Shown here piece after piece: positions 1 to 10,320 of a stretch of DNA of 64,000 nt (position 1 is its first letter; the number at the start of each line of letters is the position of its first letter). The stretch is from NCBI GenBank assembly GCA_026874595.1, contig CM049307.1:31162362-31226361 (forward strand), in the 5' to 3' direction. The stretch is from Sipunculus nudus. Taxonomy: Eukaryota; Annelida; Sipuncula; Golfingiida; Sipunculidae. The notes under the pieces are model-generated. The model was not told the origin of the DNA and did no database searches. It saw only the letters and a program-made list of their open reading frames with translations. Made by a program: the position numbers and the translations under genes.

Positions 1-1935
1 ATACCTTAAATTTTTTTATATACATAAGGATTTAATCTTTTAAAAATCTGAAATTTCAAAGAAATTAATTGGAAAGAATAGCTTTTATTCATGTTTTCAT
101 ACACCATGTCAAGTGTTGTTTACATCTAGCCCACCTAGTAGTACAGCCTTCACTTGCATTATGTAACCCACCCCAGGCAGCTTGCCTTAGGTCAGCCTGG
201 CCACTACAAGCAGGCTTCCCCTCTGCCCTGCACTCCCCCCCCCCCCCCCCAAGATGGTGCATAAACTAGATGAATGTTATTATTTTCTGTATTTGATTCA
301 TTCTTATTCTAGGCTATGCTACATTTTAGATTTTGTATTGTATCACCAGGGTTACAATGATTAAAGTGTACATTTAATTGTGTCCACAAAGTGGTGTATT
401 GCTATGAAAGTGTTGATGTTCATCAGATAAGTAATTCCTTACTTCAGAAGAGTAAAAACTTCACCAGGTGTGAAATTGACTATTAATTCCAGTAATAAAT
501 TAAAACTGGGATAGTAATTAGCACAACGATATTGTTTGTCCCTCATTCAACCAACAGTGTGTATACTTTATTTGAAAAGATGTTTTATTTTATCAAATTT
601 ACGGAATCTTTTATTTTTGTGAATAAAATTAAGCATGTACTGAAAACTCCAATGTGCAAAACTTTTTAATAGTGATTCAAGGAATATTCTTGTAGATGCC
701 ATGTTGTGGCATTATTTTCTTTTAAATTCAGTTTAAACATTTATGATTTAAAAATAATAAAATATATGTGTATGCATAATAAGACCCAATATGAGCTACA
801 CTCTGGATATATGATGATTGCAACTTTTGCAACAATTCTAATATTTTAACTTATAGTTTAAGTTTTTTACTCTGTATATATAATTATTGCAACTTTAGCA
901 ACAATTCTAATATTTTAACTTATATTTTCAGTTTTTTTATTAAAAATTTATAAAACCTGTAAATAAAAAAATGATTCAGATAAAAACTTCTTAATGGAAA
1001 AGGTGGATATGCTTAAAAAAATGGCTTATATATAAACTTAAATGCATTATTCCCTTGAAAGTGAAATAAAGGTATTAGTCCATTCTGTCCACTTGCCTAT
1101 CCATCTGTAAATTTTCATATGCATCACAGTATCTCAAAACTTTTACTGTTTTTCTTCATGACAGTCTTATCAGAGTATTAGTTTGCAATCATATATTTAG
1201 AACTTTACTATAACCAAGTGGGAGGGCCCCTTTCCTCTTAGCTTTTCATATTCTTATATAAATGAAAAATATTACAATAGAATATTTCTACATCCACTTT
1301 CGTGCTTTCCTCACTTTTCCCTTCTCCGAACCCCATCCCAAAGTCAGCCTCAGTAAGCAAGAACAAGATGAATCCGATATATTCATACTTTAATATTTTG
1401 TATAACTATACGTCCATAGGTACCTATGTACATGCCAGAAATTATGTCAATACTGTGTAATATGTAGACATAGTGGGCATCACAATAATGTACCTTGTCA
1501 AGACTAAAGAGATATTGTGTCATACAGTCAAAAATTCATAAATCACTTCATCAGCATAGTTAATCATAACATCATATCAGTCAAATTGAAAGCTTGCAGA
1601 CTACCATACACTTTAGATCCTTCAACAAATAGCCTTATCATCATTCTACTACTGCTTATTACTGCTGTCATTACATTCATATTTGCTCAAATATATCACA
1701 GTTTTCAACCCCTCCTAAATAAATAAAAAATAAACCACTATATTTGACTCTATTAATCCATCAGTCAGGTAATTTCATTTATCATTTTCTCACATATTAC
1801 ATTACATACCTTTATAATAGCCCAACATGTCCATGATATTCATAAGCTTTATCAACTCGATATAGTATCACAGTGGAGAAACATTTATAGTCCAATCACG
1901 ATCAGCTGAGCGCCGTGACCCATGGGTCCCTCGTT
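1..1935 (+). mobile_element. 3' portion of a Helentron/pearl-like non-autonomous element (old copy, cut by window start)
   Basis: The stretch aligns by eye with the right part of the 3.15-kb element found intact at 31688-34844: the same order of segments, from ACCTTAAATTT near position 3 to the terminal palindrome GACCCATGGGTC (about 1918-1929) followed by CCTCGTT. It differs at many sites from the array copies, which are nearly identical to each other, so this insertion is older or belongs to another subfamily. It carries a 16-base C run at 235-250 where the other copies have 9-11. It also has a tandem duplication of about 68 bp (near 817-950) that is single in the array copies. No coding capacity is visible. 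The element class is inferred from end structure and insertion into a T run. Confidence 0.75.
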
Positions 1936-2280
1936 TTTATTTCCAAAAATTTTAGGTCTTGCGCCTCTTCTTTATCCGCCTCTGGAAAGTAGACTACATT
2001 TGTCTCGCAAGCAGAATTAAATGGAAGATGAACTGAGTGGGGAACCGTGAAAGGTACTTGTTTGAACCGCTGGTGTAAGTTTCTCTATGGAACCTTCAAT
2101 GCAGTTTTATCTCTGAAAACTGTTTAGGATGTCATATCGTACGTTTAGGAGTTGTATCCTGTAAATATGATAATTCCTTCCAGTTGAAATGGAAACACGT
2201 TTTTTAAGGAAACGCATTTTTTATTTAGTTATAAATATAGTAATTAAATTCAAAACCATACATTCGATAATTATACTATA
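1936..2280 (+). repeat. Left arm of a long inverted repeat
   Basis: The arm starts TTTATTTCCAAAAATTTTAG and runs to TTATACTATA. Its reverse complement recurs at 5859-6204 with roughly 10% differences and small indels. Shared landmarks include TCTTGCGCCTCTTCTT, GTCTCGCAAGCAGAATTAAA, GGGGAACCGTGAAAGGTACT and GGATGTCATATCGTACGTTT. The outer end abuts the element that ends at 1935, so the arm may have been longer before that insertion. The arms could be the termini of a 4.3-kb DNA transposon or an inverted duplication. Indels between arms break the short open frames, so I do not call a gene here. Confidence 0.8.
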
Positions 2281-3740
2281 ATTTTCATAACCATGGATCA
2301 AAGTTTAACTGAAAACCGATGTTTGCATTTTTTTCTTCCGCTATCTTGGATTTATGGCGGCCGTATTTAAATCAGGGTTATATATCACCCGAAAATCGCC
2401 ATTCTAGACAGGGGTGACTCAAGAACAATTTGATAATCCTCAATAGAAAACTTTTCTTGGTCGATACTAGGGTAATTTTTCCTGTTTAATCGATTTCTGC
2501 TACGATAAAGGTTGTATTGTCCTTATTTAATTAGATGATTTGCATAAATATGCATATCTGAATGAATTTGAGGAATTAATGATAAAATAAATAAATCTAT
2601 TGATTATTTGGCTTTTTTATAGGAAGCGTAAAGTATTTCGGGTACAAAATATTCATATTTGATAAGATATAATGAATTTAATTATAAATTATAATTTTTT
2701 CATTTAAAAAATTATGTAAATAAATTATGCAAATTAGTCAAATTACTGATATTAAATGGTAGTGGTCTTTTCATTAGTACATCATACCGAAATATATATA
2801 GTTGCTAAATAATTTACTTGTTACCCGCTGCATTAATGTGTTTTTTTTTTTTTCATTTATAAGTTAATTTACATATTTGCTTCATTTATTATCTAATTTT
2901 CCATATATTATTCCATTTGCATGTATATTTCCGCTGGAAATAACAGATACTGATTGGATTTCTTTTTAATTGAATGTAATTTAGAAGCATATATGGAGGG
3001 TGATTAAATGTTTTGTCTGCTTAGGTAATTGATCTCCCCCTCTAGTTGTCCAGTGAATAGGCCTATACATAGAGCTAATTTGCATATGTAATGTGTAACG
3101 GGTCGAATCGTGATTGTCGTTTTTTTTTATGGTGCGTATAATATAATTGCATCCATTGGTTATTTATGTCAAGTTTACTTCCCTAGGTGCCGCATTTATA
3201 TTGGTCTTATCCTTCTGTAGTCAACTGAATATATAATTAGCTAATTAACATATGATGTGAGCGACGGGTGAAAAAATGATCATCATGATTTTGCTCGAAA
3301 TAAATGCGCAGCATATATATACATCCTTGGGTCTCTGATGTTAAGAAACTCATTTTGCATGATATAAGTAACGGTTAAATTGTGCTATTTAAAAAAAATC
3401 TTTGCATTATTTAAAGGTAAATAATGCTTATATTTTACCATAAATTGGCGGTTATGAGGTGCAGAGTTGTCATACTCATGTCATGTTCTTGTGATGTCTT
3501 TCTGAAAGAGAATGAATATTTTATCCCTTTCAGGTTTAAGGATTTTTTTTAGTAAATGACTTTGGTCATAGTCTTTTATTTTTCATTTCTTTTCTTCTCA
3601 GTGCAACCGATAGTCAGACCAAATATCAATTATTAATGGAATTGATTTTTTTAAAAACTATGGCTTATCATTTGTGTCTCTTGCATCGATTGATGATATA
3701 TCACGCTATGTTTCACGCCAGCACTTCACAAAGTGGCGTC
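2281..3740. other. AT-rich non-coding stretch inside the inverted repeat
   Basis: No supported gene. The sequence is strongly AT-rich. Two loosely similar segments about 190 bp apart (near 3075-3175 and 3240-3345) share an AGCTAATT, CATATG, ACGGGT word order and may be an old duplication. Confidence 0.5.
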
Positions 3741-3756
3741 AATTTTTCTTCCAGGG

Positions 3757-3777
3757 TGGGGGGGGGGGGGATGACAC

Positions 3778-3829
<52 letters not shown>

Positions 3830-3955
3830 TATATATACCTTTTCAGCATGCCTGAGTGACATATTCAATTATATATATATATATAATATATATATATATA
3901 ATAATATATATAATTATATATATAAATATATAAATAATAATATATAAATAAAATA
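3757..3955. repeat. Poly-G tract followed by AT/ATAC microsatellites
   Basis: A G run at about 3757-3770 is followed by alternating TA with AC interruptions (about 3782-3838) and a second TA-rich tract (about 3870-3955). Short open frames across it (YIYIYI-type peptides) come from the repeat itself. The following 3956-4238 holds nothing I recognise. Confidence 0.9.
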
Positions 3956-4238
3956 AAAGACTTTGGATCCATTTACTAAAAATGTTATATCTAAACCTTG
4001 TTTAGAATTCACAACATAACTTATTTTCCTGAACATTATAAATATTTTAAATATGATTAGGTATGTATATAAATTTAATAATTATATCCCCCCTTGCCAA
4101 AAAAACCCCATCCCCCCTATTTTGACGCCGCTGACTTCACATATAGATGTGCAGTATAATCATGTAAATTATGACACTTCTCTCTGTCAGAGTGTCATTT
4201 TTAAGGGTGCCCAATCACCTATCTGACCTTAGACTGGC

Positions 4239-4388
4239 CCAGTCCATGAAATAGTTATGACTTAATTGTTGCTTCTGACAGAGTAATCAAACGTTCCCGC
4301 GTATCGCACTAAGTATCGGTACTGCCATCTTGCGGCAACTCATATAACTAATTTACCACTATCTGTCACTCTTTATTTCATGGACTGG
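4239..4388. mobile_element. Small hairpin-forming, MITE-like inverted repeat
   Basis: CCAGTCCATGAAATA at 4239-4253 is the exact reverse complement of TATTTCATGGACTGG at 4374-4388, giving a 15-bp perfect inverted repeat around a 120-bp centre. A miniature inverted-repeat transposon would look like this. I see no clear target-site duplication, so the call is tentative. Confidence 0.4.
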
Positions 4389-5285
4389 TAATCTTGGCTG
4401 GTTCCCGGACAATTAGCGCCACACATCACCGCCTCCCTGAACTAAGGTCTTTTCCAGTGACGTCAGCAGTGGTCTTTCCGAGAATCTTTTTCAAAACCAA
4501 CATGGTTCATTCAGCCATTGCCTATTCCGGGCTTTCAACTGGCTACTAGTATTTTAATATCTAAATATTTTAGGCCGTCTTTTATGTTGATTTCGGCGAG
4601 ACTTTAAAACACTATAACCCTCAGCCTCAGTGGTAACGTTTATCGGACCACCACTCTTGACAAGTTGGCCTAACAAACTCTGGCTCAGCCAATCAGCGTG
4701 AGATATTCAGGTGCACATAAGACGAGCGCAGACAAAACGATTACGATTGACAGTTTATACACGGGTTCAGATAAATTCTGCCAGATGCTCTTGCAATCTC
4801 GGCAGAGGGAATTTTACTTGACCTGTCGGTACAAAATTGTACGATAGTGTCTACAATATGCACTTATATTTGGCCCATGGACCGTAATATTAGTTCAGCA
4901 GAGATATATCATAGGACACGAAGGTCCATGTGTGGAATACCTGATTACATGATTTCAGTGCGAATGTTACCAAGCGTGTCGTGCTGTGGGACCGCTGTTG
5001 GCGTTCTCATAGCAACGATGCCACTCACATGAGACGTGACGGCCTGATATGCAAATACGGGGGAATCGTCAGGTTCTCAAAGAGCCTTTTGATGCCTTAA
5101 TATGCAATTTTAATACCAGGGATTCACCGTACGGACTTTACAGGGCTTTAGTGATAACAGCTGGCACCGAGTTAAGACTATCGGTACAAGGAATCACGTT
5201 TTATTTTAAGAATTTTATTAGTAAACGCAAATACTAAAGCCCAGGCAGGGCTACTTATTACCCCTCTAAAGCATTTTCAGAAAAA
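4389..5285. other. Less AT-rich, apparently single-copy stretch without a supported gene
   Basis: Base composition is more balanced than the neighbours, with scattered CpG. There is a CCAAT-type word (GCCAATCAGCG, about 4687) and an octamer-like ATGCAAAT at 5049-5056. Two short open frames (4847-5032 and 5049-5237, plus strand) resemble no family I know and lack splice context. This could be a decayed exon or regulatory DNA. Confidence 0.35.
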
Positions 5286-5589
5286 CTGCTTATTTGATCT
5301 GACGAAATAACACCGTTCCAAAAAGAGACCCTGAGCGTGGGAGATGTTGCATGTTTTTTTTTTTCATTTTATTTATACATTTCTCATTCCAAGGAGTCTA
5401 TGGGGAACTGGATGTGATGATGCCAGATTAAACAGGCACTGAGCCACATGAAATAGAAATTTGTTTAAAACCCTATGAAAGAAAAAAAGAAAGACAGACA
5501 GAAACAAAGAAAGATAGAAAGAAAGAAGAAGGAAATATCCATGATAGAAATATCTAGATATTGGGAGAGACACAACGTGATTTGTAGCA
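5286..5589 (+). repeat. Stand-alone diverged fragment of the main array's B block
   Basis: Landmarks occur in the same order as in every array unit: a TCTGACnAAATAACACC segment, ATTCCAAAAAGAGAC-like text, GAGATGTTGCATG followed by a T run, TTCCAAGGnGTCTATG, GAACTGGnTG, TGAGCCAnATGAAAT, a GAAAGAAAGACAGA purine tract, and GATAGAAATnTCnAGAT. It is closer in several words to the degenerate first unit at 18.7-19.05 kb (GAGACCCTGAG, GAGCCACATGAAAT) than to the homogenised units. The B block thus contains a dispersed sequence that predates the array. Confidence 0.8.
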
Positions 5590-5591
5590 CT

Positions 5592-5774
5592 GATCTGGAT
5601 CACCCCGACAGTCTAATCGATTGTCCCTTGTGTCATTGCCGAAATATCCTGAAAATTTATTCAAAATCCGTTAATAACTGTTTGAGTTAGGTCTATGTAG
5701 CTAACAGACAGACGAACAAACAGACATACAACAAACCAACGCCGGCAAAACCATAACCTCCTTGGCAGGGGTAA
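5592..5774 (+). mobile_element. SINE/LINE 3'-tail-like interspersed repeat
   Basis: This contains the string CCGAAATATCCTGAAAATTT with AATCCGTTAATAACTGTTTG, then an ACAGACAGACGAACAAACAG tract, then CGCCGGCAAAACCATAACC and CTCCTTGGCAGGGGTAA. A tail of imperfect ACAGACAAAC repeats followed by CATAACCTCCTTGGCGGAGGTAA-like sequence is a widespread animal interspersed repeat end, recognised from memory. It directly follows the B-block-related fragment. Confidence 0.65.
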
Positions 5775-5858
5775 ATATGCAATGTTTCGATTCTCAAACC
5801 TTATTAAAGAATAAGAAATTCTTTGTTGTACGTCATATGTCCAATGTCGCCATCATGC

Positions 5859-6204
5859 TATAGTATAATTATCGGATGGATGGTTTTGAATTTAAGTACT
5901 ATATTTAAAACTAAATATTAAATGTGTTTTACCTTAAAAAACATGTTTCCTTTCAACTGGAAGGATTTATCATATTCACAGGATACAAGTCCCAAACGTA
6001 CGATATGACATCCTAGACTGTTTTCAGAGATAAAACTGCATTGAAGGTTCTATAGATAAACTTACCCCAGGGGTTCCACCAAGTACCTTTCACGGTTCCC
6101 CACTCAGTCCATATTCCATTTAATTCTGCTTGCGAGACAAATGTAAAGTCTACTTTCCAGATTAAGAAGAGGCGCAAGACCTAATATTTTGGGAAATAAA
6201 AAAA
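5859..6204 (-). repeat. Right arm of the long inverted repeat
   Basis: Reverse complement of the 1936-2280 arm. Read on the minus strand from 6204, it gives the same succession of landmarks and ends at TTATACTATA. On the minus strand a frame of about 57 codons is open (it includes TEWGTVKGTWWNPWG), but the left arm breaks it by a stop and a 2-base indel. I treat it as fortuitous or decayed. Confidence 0.8.
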
Positions 6205-6935
6205 ATTAACGCTTAAAACAGAAAAAAAGCAGCGCCGGTTGTTGCACCGTGCACTTTCTTTAATTTACCTCTTTATGCTATACAAATGTAAAGCATTCCC
6301 GGAACACTAGATACATGTCAGGGTGACTTTTCCTTTTCTACAAGGTCCTGCATCCGACCCTGCTTTCTATATTCCAGACACTAAGCATGTGTTAGTGCAA
6401 ATTACAGTATGAAACTTCAAAGTCTTTTTTAAAACATAAAATAGGGCATTTTTAAATTGTTTTATTATTTGCATATACCAGGCCGATAGTAAGGAAATCT
6501 ATTCCCGATACATTATTTCTGAATGATCACTACGAAATTGGATGCAGCCTATAGGCCAAGGGTAATGTTTCATGCATCCTACATTAATAGTTAAAATCAG
6601 GTGCGATAGGCAAAATTGAAATATTTCCATTCATTTTCAATATTATTGAATATTAAAATTTTAGGCCTAAACATGTCTGAAGAATATTTAAGTTCTGTTC
6701 TAGGGAGAATATCCGTGTGCAACAATTGCTCTCCGAGTAAGGTCCATGCCAAACCACCCTTCCCCGATCCTCGGCACTGCTCTGACGTCTAACCACATAC
6801 AAGTTTGACAAACCATGGTTGAGAAAACCAAAAGCTGAAACCGCTGAGTAGCAGATTGGATCGAAATTAAAGTCTTGAAACGTGACAAAACAGAACAATT
6901 GAGTCAATTGTACTGACTATTATGCACATTGAATT
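6205..6935. other. No supported gene
   Basis: Mixed-composition DNA just outside the inverted repeat. A short plus-strand frame near 6310-6412 and an 84-codon minus-strand frame (6653-6907) are open. Neither has start context, splice signals or recognisable residues. Confidence 0.4.
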
Positions 6936-6939
6936 ACGT

Positions 6940-7199
6940 GCATGGGCCCAATGCAATGAAAGGTTGTCGGGCGGGTGCTTTCGCGCGGAAAAACAATGGG
7001 TGGAGAATGTGACATGCGCACTGAGCAGTGCTGAGCACTCCCACATACCCAAGCAGGCGCAGGTTGGCGGGAAGTATACCTTGGAGAAAAAGTGGGAGAA
7101 TAAAGCCGGAAACAGCATCAAGGTTATACATTTTTGTACAGTTGACTTCATAAGCTCAATGATGTATGCTTAATAGATGAACTGTGAAAGAGAACCGAG
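6940..7199 (+). promoter_or_regulatory. Promoter-like CpG patch with two E2F-type sites and a downstream splice donor
   Basis: TTTCGCGCGGAAA at 6979-6991 and TTGGCGGGAA at 7064-7073 both match the E2F/DP consensus (TTTSSCGC and its GGCGGGAA form). They lie 73 bp apart in the most CpG-rich part of the first 10 kb. About 125 bp downstream, CCGAG|GTAAGA (donor at 7200) is a strong 5' splice site. This suits a 5' non-coding first exon of a plus-strand gene, often a cell-cycle or replication gene when E2F sites are paired. I did not find its coding exons. An acceptor-like TCTCTTTCAG ends at 7240, but the 41-base interval is shorter than usual animal introns. Confidence 0.4.
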
Positions 7200-7240
7200 G
7201 TAAGAAAACTTTTTAGTTCAATGACAAGCTTCTCTTTCAG

Positions 7241-7666
7241 GCCGTGGCTGACTTGATTGATTGAAGCAGTTCTCGGCTTGTCTTGAATTAATGAATGAAA
7301 TTTTCTTTCAGTTTCTCTGATTGATCCGTCATTACAGAAAACTCACAGCTGTAGAGTTTCAAGTGATTTTCGCCCTACTGTTTACTTTTTTTTCTTTGGG
7401 GGGGGGGGGGGGTGTAAAGGTAAACAATTATCAACAATATGACTATAAGTATTAGACAGTTAACTGGTTAAAACAATATTACTGACCTCCTGACCTGGAT
7501 AACAAAGCCCAGTTACCTGGGGTACTATATGTATGATATGTCTGTACTATTTTCTGTTTTCAACTGTACTTCATTGTCATAATAAAATTAGCTATTATGT
7601 GATGAGAGTTTAATGAAAAATTTAATGAACAATTAGTGAACCAGTGTTTGAGCAATACAAACAGTT
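7241..7666. other. No supported gene; G run
   Basis: Includes a run of about 13 G at about 7399-7412. Otherwise nothing I can assign. Confidence 0.5.
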
Positions 7667-7667
7667 G

Positions 7668-8885
7668 CACAGTGAAACATGAGGGAGCTGATGCACAGTG
7701 AAGATAGGGAGAGGTAGCTTGGGTACAGTGAAGATGGGGAGAGGGAGCTGGGGCACAGTGAAGTATAAGGGAGAGGTAGCTGGGGCATAGTGAAGATAGG
7801 GAGAGGGAGCTGATGCACCATGAAACATAGGGAGAGGGAGCTGATGCAGAGTGAAACATAGGGAGAGGGAGCTGATGCACCATGAAACATAGGGAGAGGG
7901 AGCTGATGCACAGTGAAGCATAGAGAGAGGGAGCTGATGCAGAGTGAAACATAGGGAGAGGGAGCTGATGCAGAGTGAAACATAGGGAGAGGGAGCTGAT
8001 GCAGAGTGAAACATAGGGAGAGGGAGCTGATGCAGAGTGAAACATAGGGAGAGGGAGCTGATGCACAGTGAAGCATAGGGAGAGGGAGCTGGGGCACAGT
8101 GAAACATAGGGAGAGGGAGCTGATGCACAGTGAAGCATAGAAAGAGGGAGCTGATGCAGAGTGAAACATAGGGAGAGGGAGCTGATGCACAGTGAAGCAT
8201 AGAGAGGGAGCTGATGCAGAATGAAACATAGGGAGAGGGAGCTGATGCAGAGTGAAACATAGGGAGAGGGAGCTGATGCACAGTGAAACATAGGGATAGG
8301 GAGCTGGGGCACAGTGAAACATAGGGAGAGGGAACTGGATGCACAGTGAAACATAGGGAGAGGGAACTGGATGCACAGTGAAACATAGGGAGAGGGAGCT
8401 CAGGCACAGTGAAACAAAGGGAGAGGGAACTTGGGCACAGTGAAACAAAGGGAGAGGGATCTGGGGCACAGTGAAACATGGGGAGAGGGAACTGGATGCA
8501 CAGTGAAACATAGGGAGAGGGAACTGGATGCACAGTGAAACATAGGGAGAGGGAGCTCAGGCACAGTGAAACAAAGGGAGAGGGAACTTGGGCACAGTGA
8601 AACAAAGGGAGAGGGATCTGGGGCACAGTGAAACATAGGGAGAAGGAGCTGGGGCATAGTGAAGCATTGGGAGAGGGAGCTAATGTGCAGTGAAAATAAG
8701 GAGAAAGGGCTGGGACAGTGAAGATAGGGAGAGGGAGCTGATGGACCGTGCAGATAGGGAGAGGGAGCTGATGCACAGTGCAAATAAGGATAAGGGGCAG
8801 GGGCACAGTGAAGTATTAGGGAGAGGTAGCTAGGGCACAGTGAAGCAAGAGTGAGTTGGGGGCTCAGTGAAGCATTGGGAGAGAG
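7668..8885. repeat. 31-bp minisatellite, about 40 copies
   Basis: The unit begins ACAGTGAAACATAGGGAGAG and continues GGAGCTGATGC (31 bases), with variants in the last third (CTGGGGC, CTGGATGC, CTCAGGC) and degenerate copies after about 8640. The unit has no stop codon on the minus strand, and 31 is not a multiple of 3. All three minus frames are therefore open for hundreds of codons, the longest 394 codons at 7622-8806, built from SLCFTLHQLPLPMFH-type repeats. These frames are a by-product of the repeat, not evidence of protein. Confidence 0.95.
8331..8643. repeat. 157-bp higher-order duplication within the minisatellite
   Basis: A block of five variant monomers starting GGAACTGGATGCACAGTGAA occurs at 8331 and again at 8488, a period of 157 bases. 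The same order of variants (two CTGGATGC, one CTCAGGC with AAACATAGG, two AAACAAAGG) appears in both, so a five-monomer block duplicated as a whole. Confidence 0.9.
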
Positions 8886-9842
8886 CACAGGAGCCAAGGC
8901 ACAGTGTACACTGCAAAAAAGGTTGTCTAAATGGTAGGAAATGTATTTTTTTCAAGGTACCATATCTGAAACACTTAGTTTTGAAAAATAAGCAACCTCT
9001 GAAAAAAATCACTGATGGGTTTTACAGCAAACATTTCAGTGGTGGAAAATGTACCCCCCCCCCATATTAAGCAATTAAAAGATTTCTTTGTTCAAACTGT
9101 CCAAACTATTCTGAAGGAAATTCTTCCAGTGAACAAACAGAATTTAATGTGACTCATTACAGCTACTGTTATCAAACACATTACCTTTGGAGGTTAGTAT
9201 GGAATGCAAGGGAATATCCAAGGAACCTGGTTAAATTTAAAAATACTACAAATCATTAAAAATATTTTTTTCTTTGTTCAGAATACAGCATTGTAATAGT
9301 TATTAAGATTCATAGACCTTGTTAAAATATGAATATCATTCATTAACAGCCCAGAGTGTTGAAATTGCAATTGTGTTGGCAACAGTTCTGAAGAACTGGC
9401 TAGGCTGGTTTTAATAATATTTTTAATGGTGACACAGATATATGTACACATGATGCACAACTTTCTCTCTATTTTGGTTGATTAAAGAATTTTGTTTTGC
9501 AGCCTGAAGCACTAACCCAAGTCTGATTTGATAATATAGAATATAGGTCACAGTTATCTACTTTATATATGTGATTTACCAAGGACCTGGATGTTACATA
9601 GGAAAATTCTAGGTCAAATGGTAATGATTTGTGTCCTTAGCAAAAAACTGACTTAAGATTTCCCATTTCAATTCATGATAAAAATATCTTACAGATAAGC
9701 ATCTATCATCGAGGTCTTACGTTAAAATTTTAACCACAGAAGAACTGAAATTAGTGGAATCCATCAAGAAGTGTATATTTCAGCACTGTATCTTTAATTG
9801 TAGGAGTTGAGGGGGTAAAAGGGGATATATGTGTGTGCTTAC
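8886..9842. other. No confident gene; possible 24-nt micro-exon on the minus strand
   Basis: A run of 10 C lies at about 9054-9063. On the minus strand, ACTAATTTCAG precedes TTCTTCTGTGG at about 9763, and AAC|GTAAGAC follows 24 nt later. That would continue the phase of the 9843-9919 candidate exon, but it is too short to support alone. An open stretch at about 9278-9460 (minus) has no recognisable features. Confidence 0.3.
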
Positions 9843-9919
9843 CAGCTTAGCTTAGCTGGACAGGTCTCACCATTTAGCTTGCCTGCCTCAATCCGGTAGA
9901 ATTTTTTAGGGGGAGGCAT
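9843..9919 (-). CDS. Candidate first coding exon, unknown protein
   Basis: Read on the minus strand from 9919, ATG opens 25 codons, MPPPKKFYRIEAGKLNGETC then PAKLS, ending TG|GTAAGC with a good donor (intron from 9842 downward, phase 2). An in-frame TGA lies four codons upstream of the ATG, so the start is plausible as a true initiator. No family is recognised. The next exon is uncertain: an acceptor-like ATTTCAG and a 24-nt open piece at about 9740-9763 would keep the frame. It lies downstream, on the same strand, of the exons at 10.1 and 11.1-13.6 kb, so it is either a separate gene or a spurious exon. Confidence rests only on donor quality, a clean start and protein-like composition. Confidence 0.35.
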
Positions 9920-10121
9920 TGTTGCAGTAAAGGATCAAGTAAACATTAAGCTATGTTTTCCTACAAAAGTTTTAAAGTTCAATATCAGTAAAAGCCAATG
10001 ACAGACAAAATATCATCATTATAGATCAAATGACAATTGGCTAAAAAGGCTGTACATTATTAAATGCTGGCATTTCTATTTTAAGGAACTGGAATGAAGC
10101 TTGGATGGGACCCAATTCTCC

Positions 10122-10230
10122 TTAGTATGCCATGCTACTGATGAGGCTATAGACTGCTCCCTTGATCATTTTTCTGCTGAATATAATAGCATCCGGATAT
10201 GCCTTGGCATCAACAATTATCAGGTTGTCT
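10122..10230 (-). CDS. Candidate terminal coding exon, unknown protein
   Basis: On the minus strand a 36-codon frame reads DNLIIVDAKAYPDAIIFSRK followed by MIKGAVYSLISSMAY and a TAA stop at 10122-10124. Composition is clearly protein-like and the other two frames are closed. A possible acceptor is AATCTAG at about 10231-10237, though the tract before it is A/T-rich rather than pyrimidine-rich. It lies downstream of the 11.1-13.6 kb exons on the same strand and could be their alternative 3' end. I could not find a donor in the 11148-11370 exon whose phase matches this acceptor. It may equally be a fragment of a mobile-element gene. Confidence 0.35.
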
Positions 10231-10320
10231 CTAGATTTATGAATTTTTTAATTTAAAAAATTTGTTGGAGGTAACTGCTTCTTTTTTTTATGCTCTCTTA
10301 CCTAATTCTTATTCTAAGTA

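Noticed and set aside
5859-6204. Tryptophan-rich 57-codon minus-strand frame in the right inverted-repeat arm
   Set aside because: The left arm breaks the same frame by a stop and a 2-base indel, so it is not under coding constraint as far as these two copies show.
7622-8806. 394-codon minus-strand open frame, and two overlapping long frames
   Set aside because: All three frames are open because the 31-bp minisatellite unit lacks stops on that strand. The peptide repeat simply mirrors the DNA repeat.
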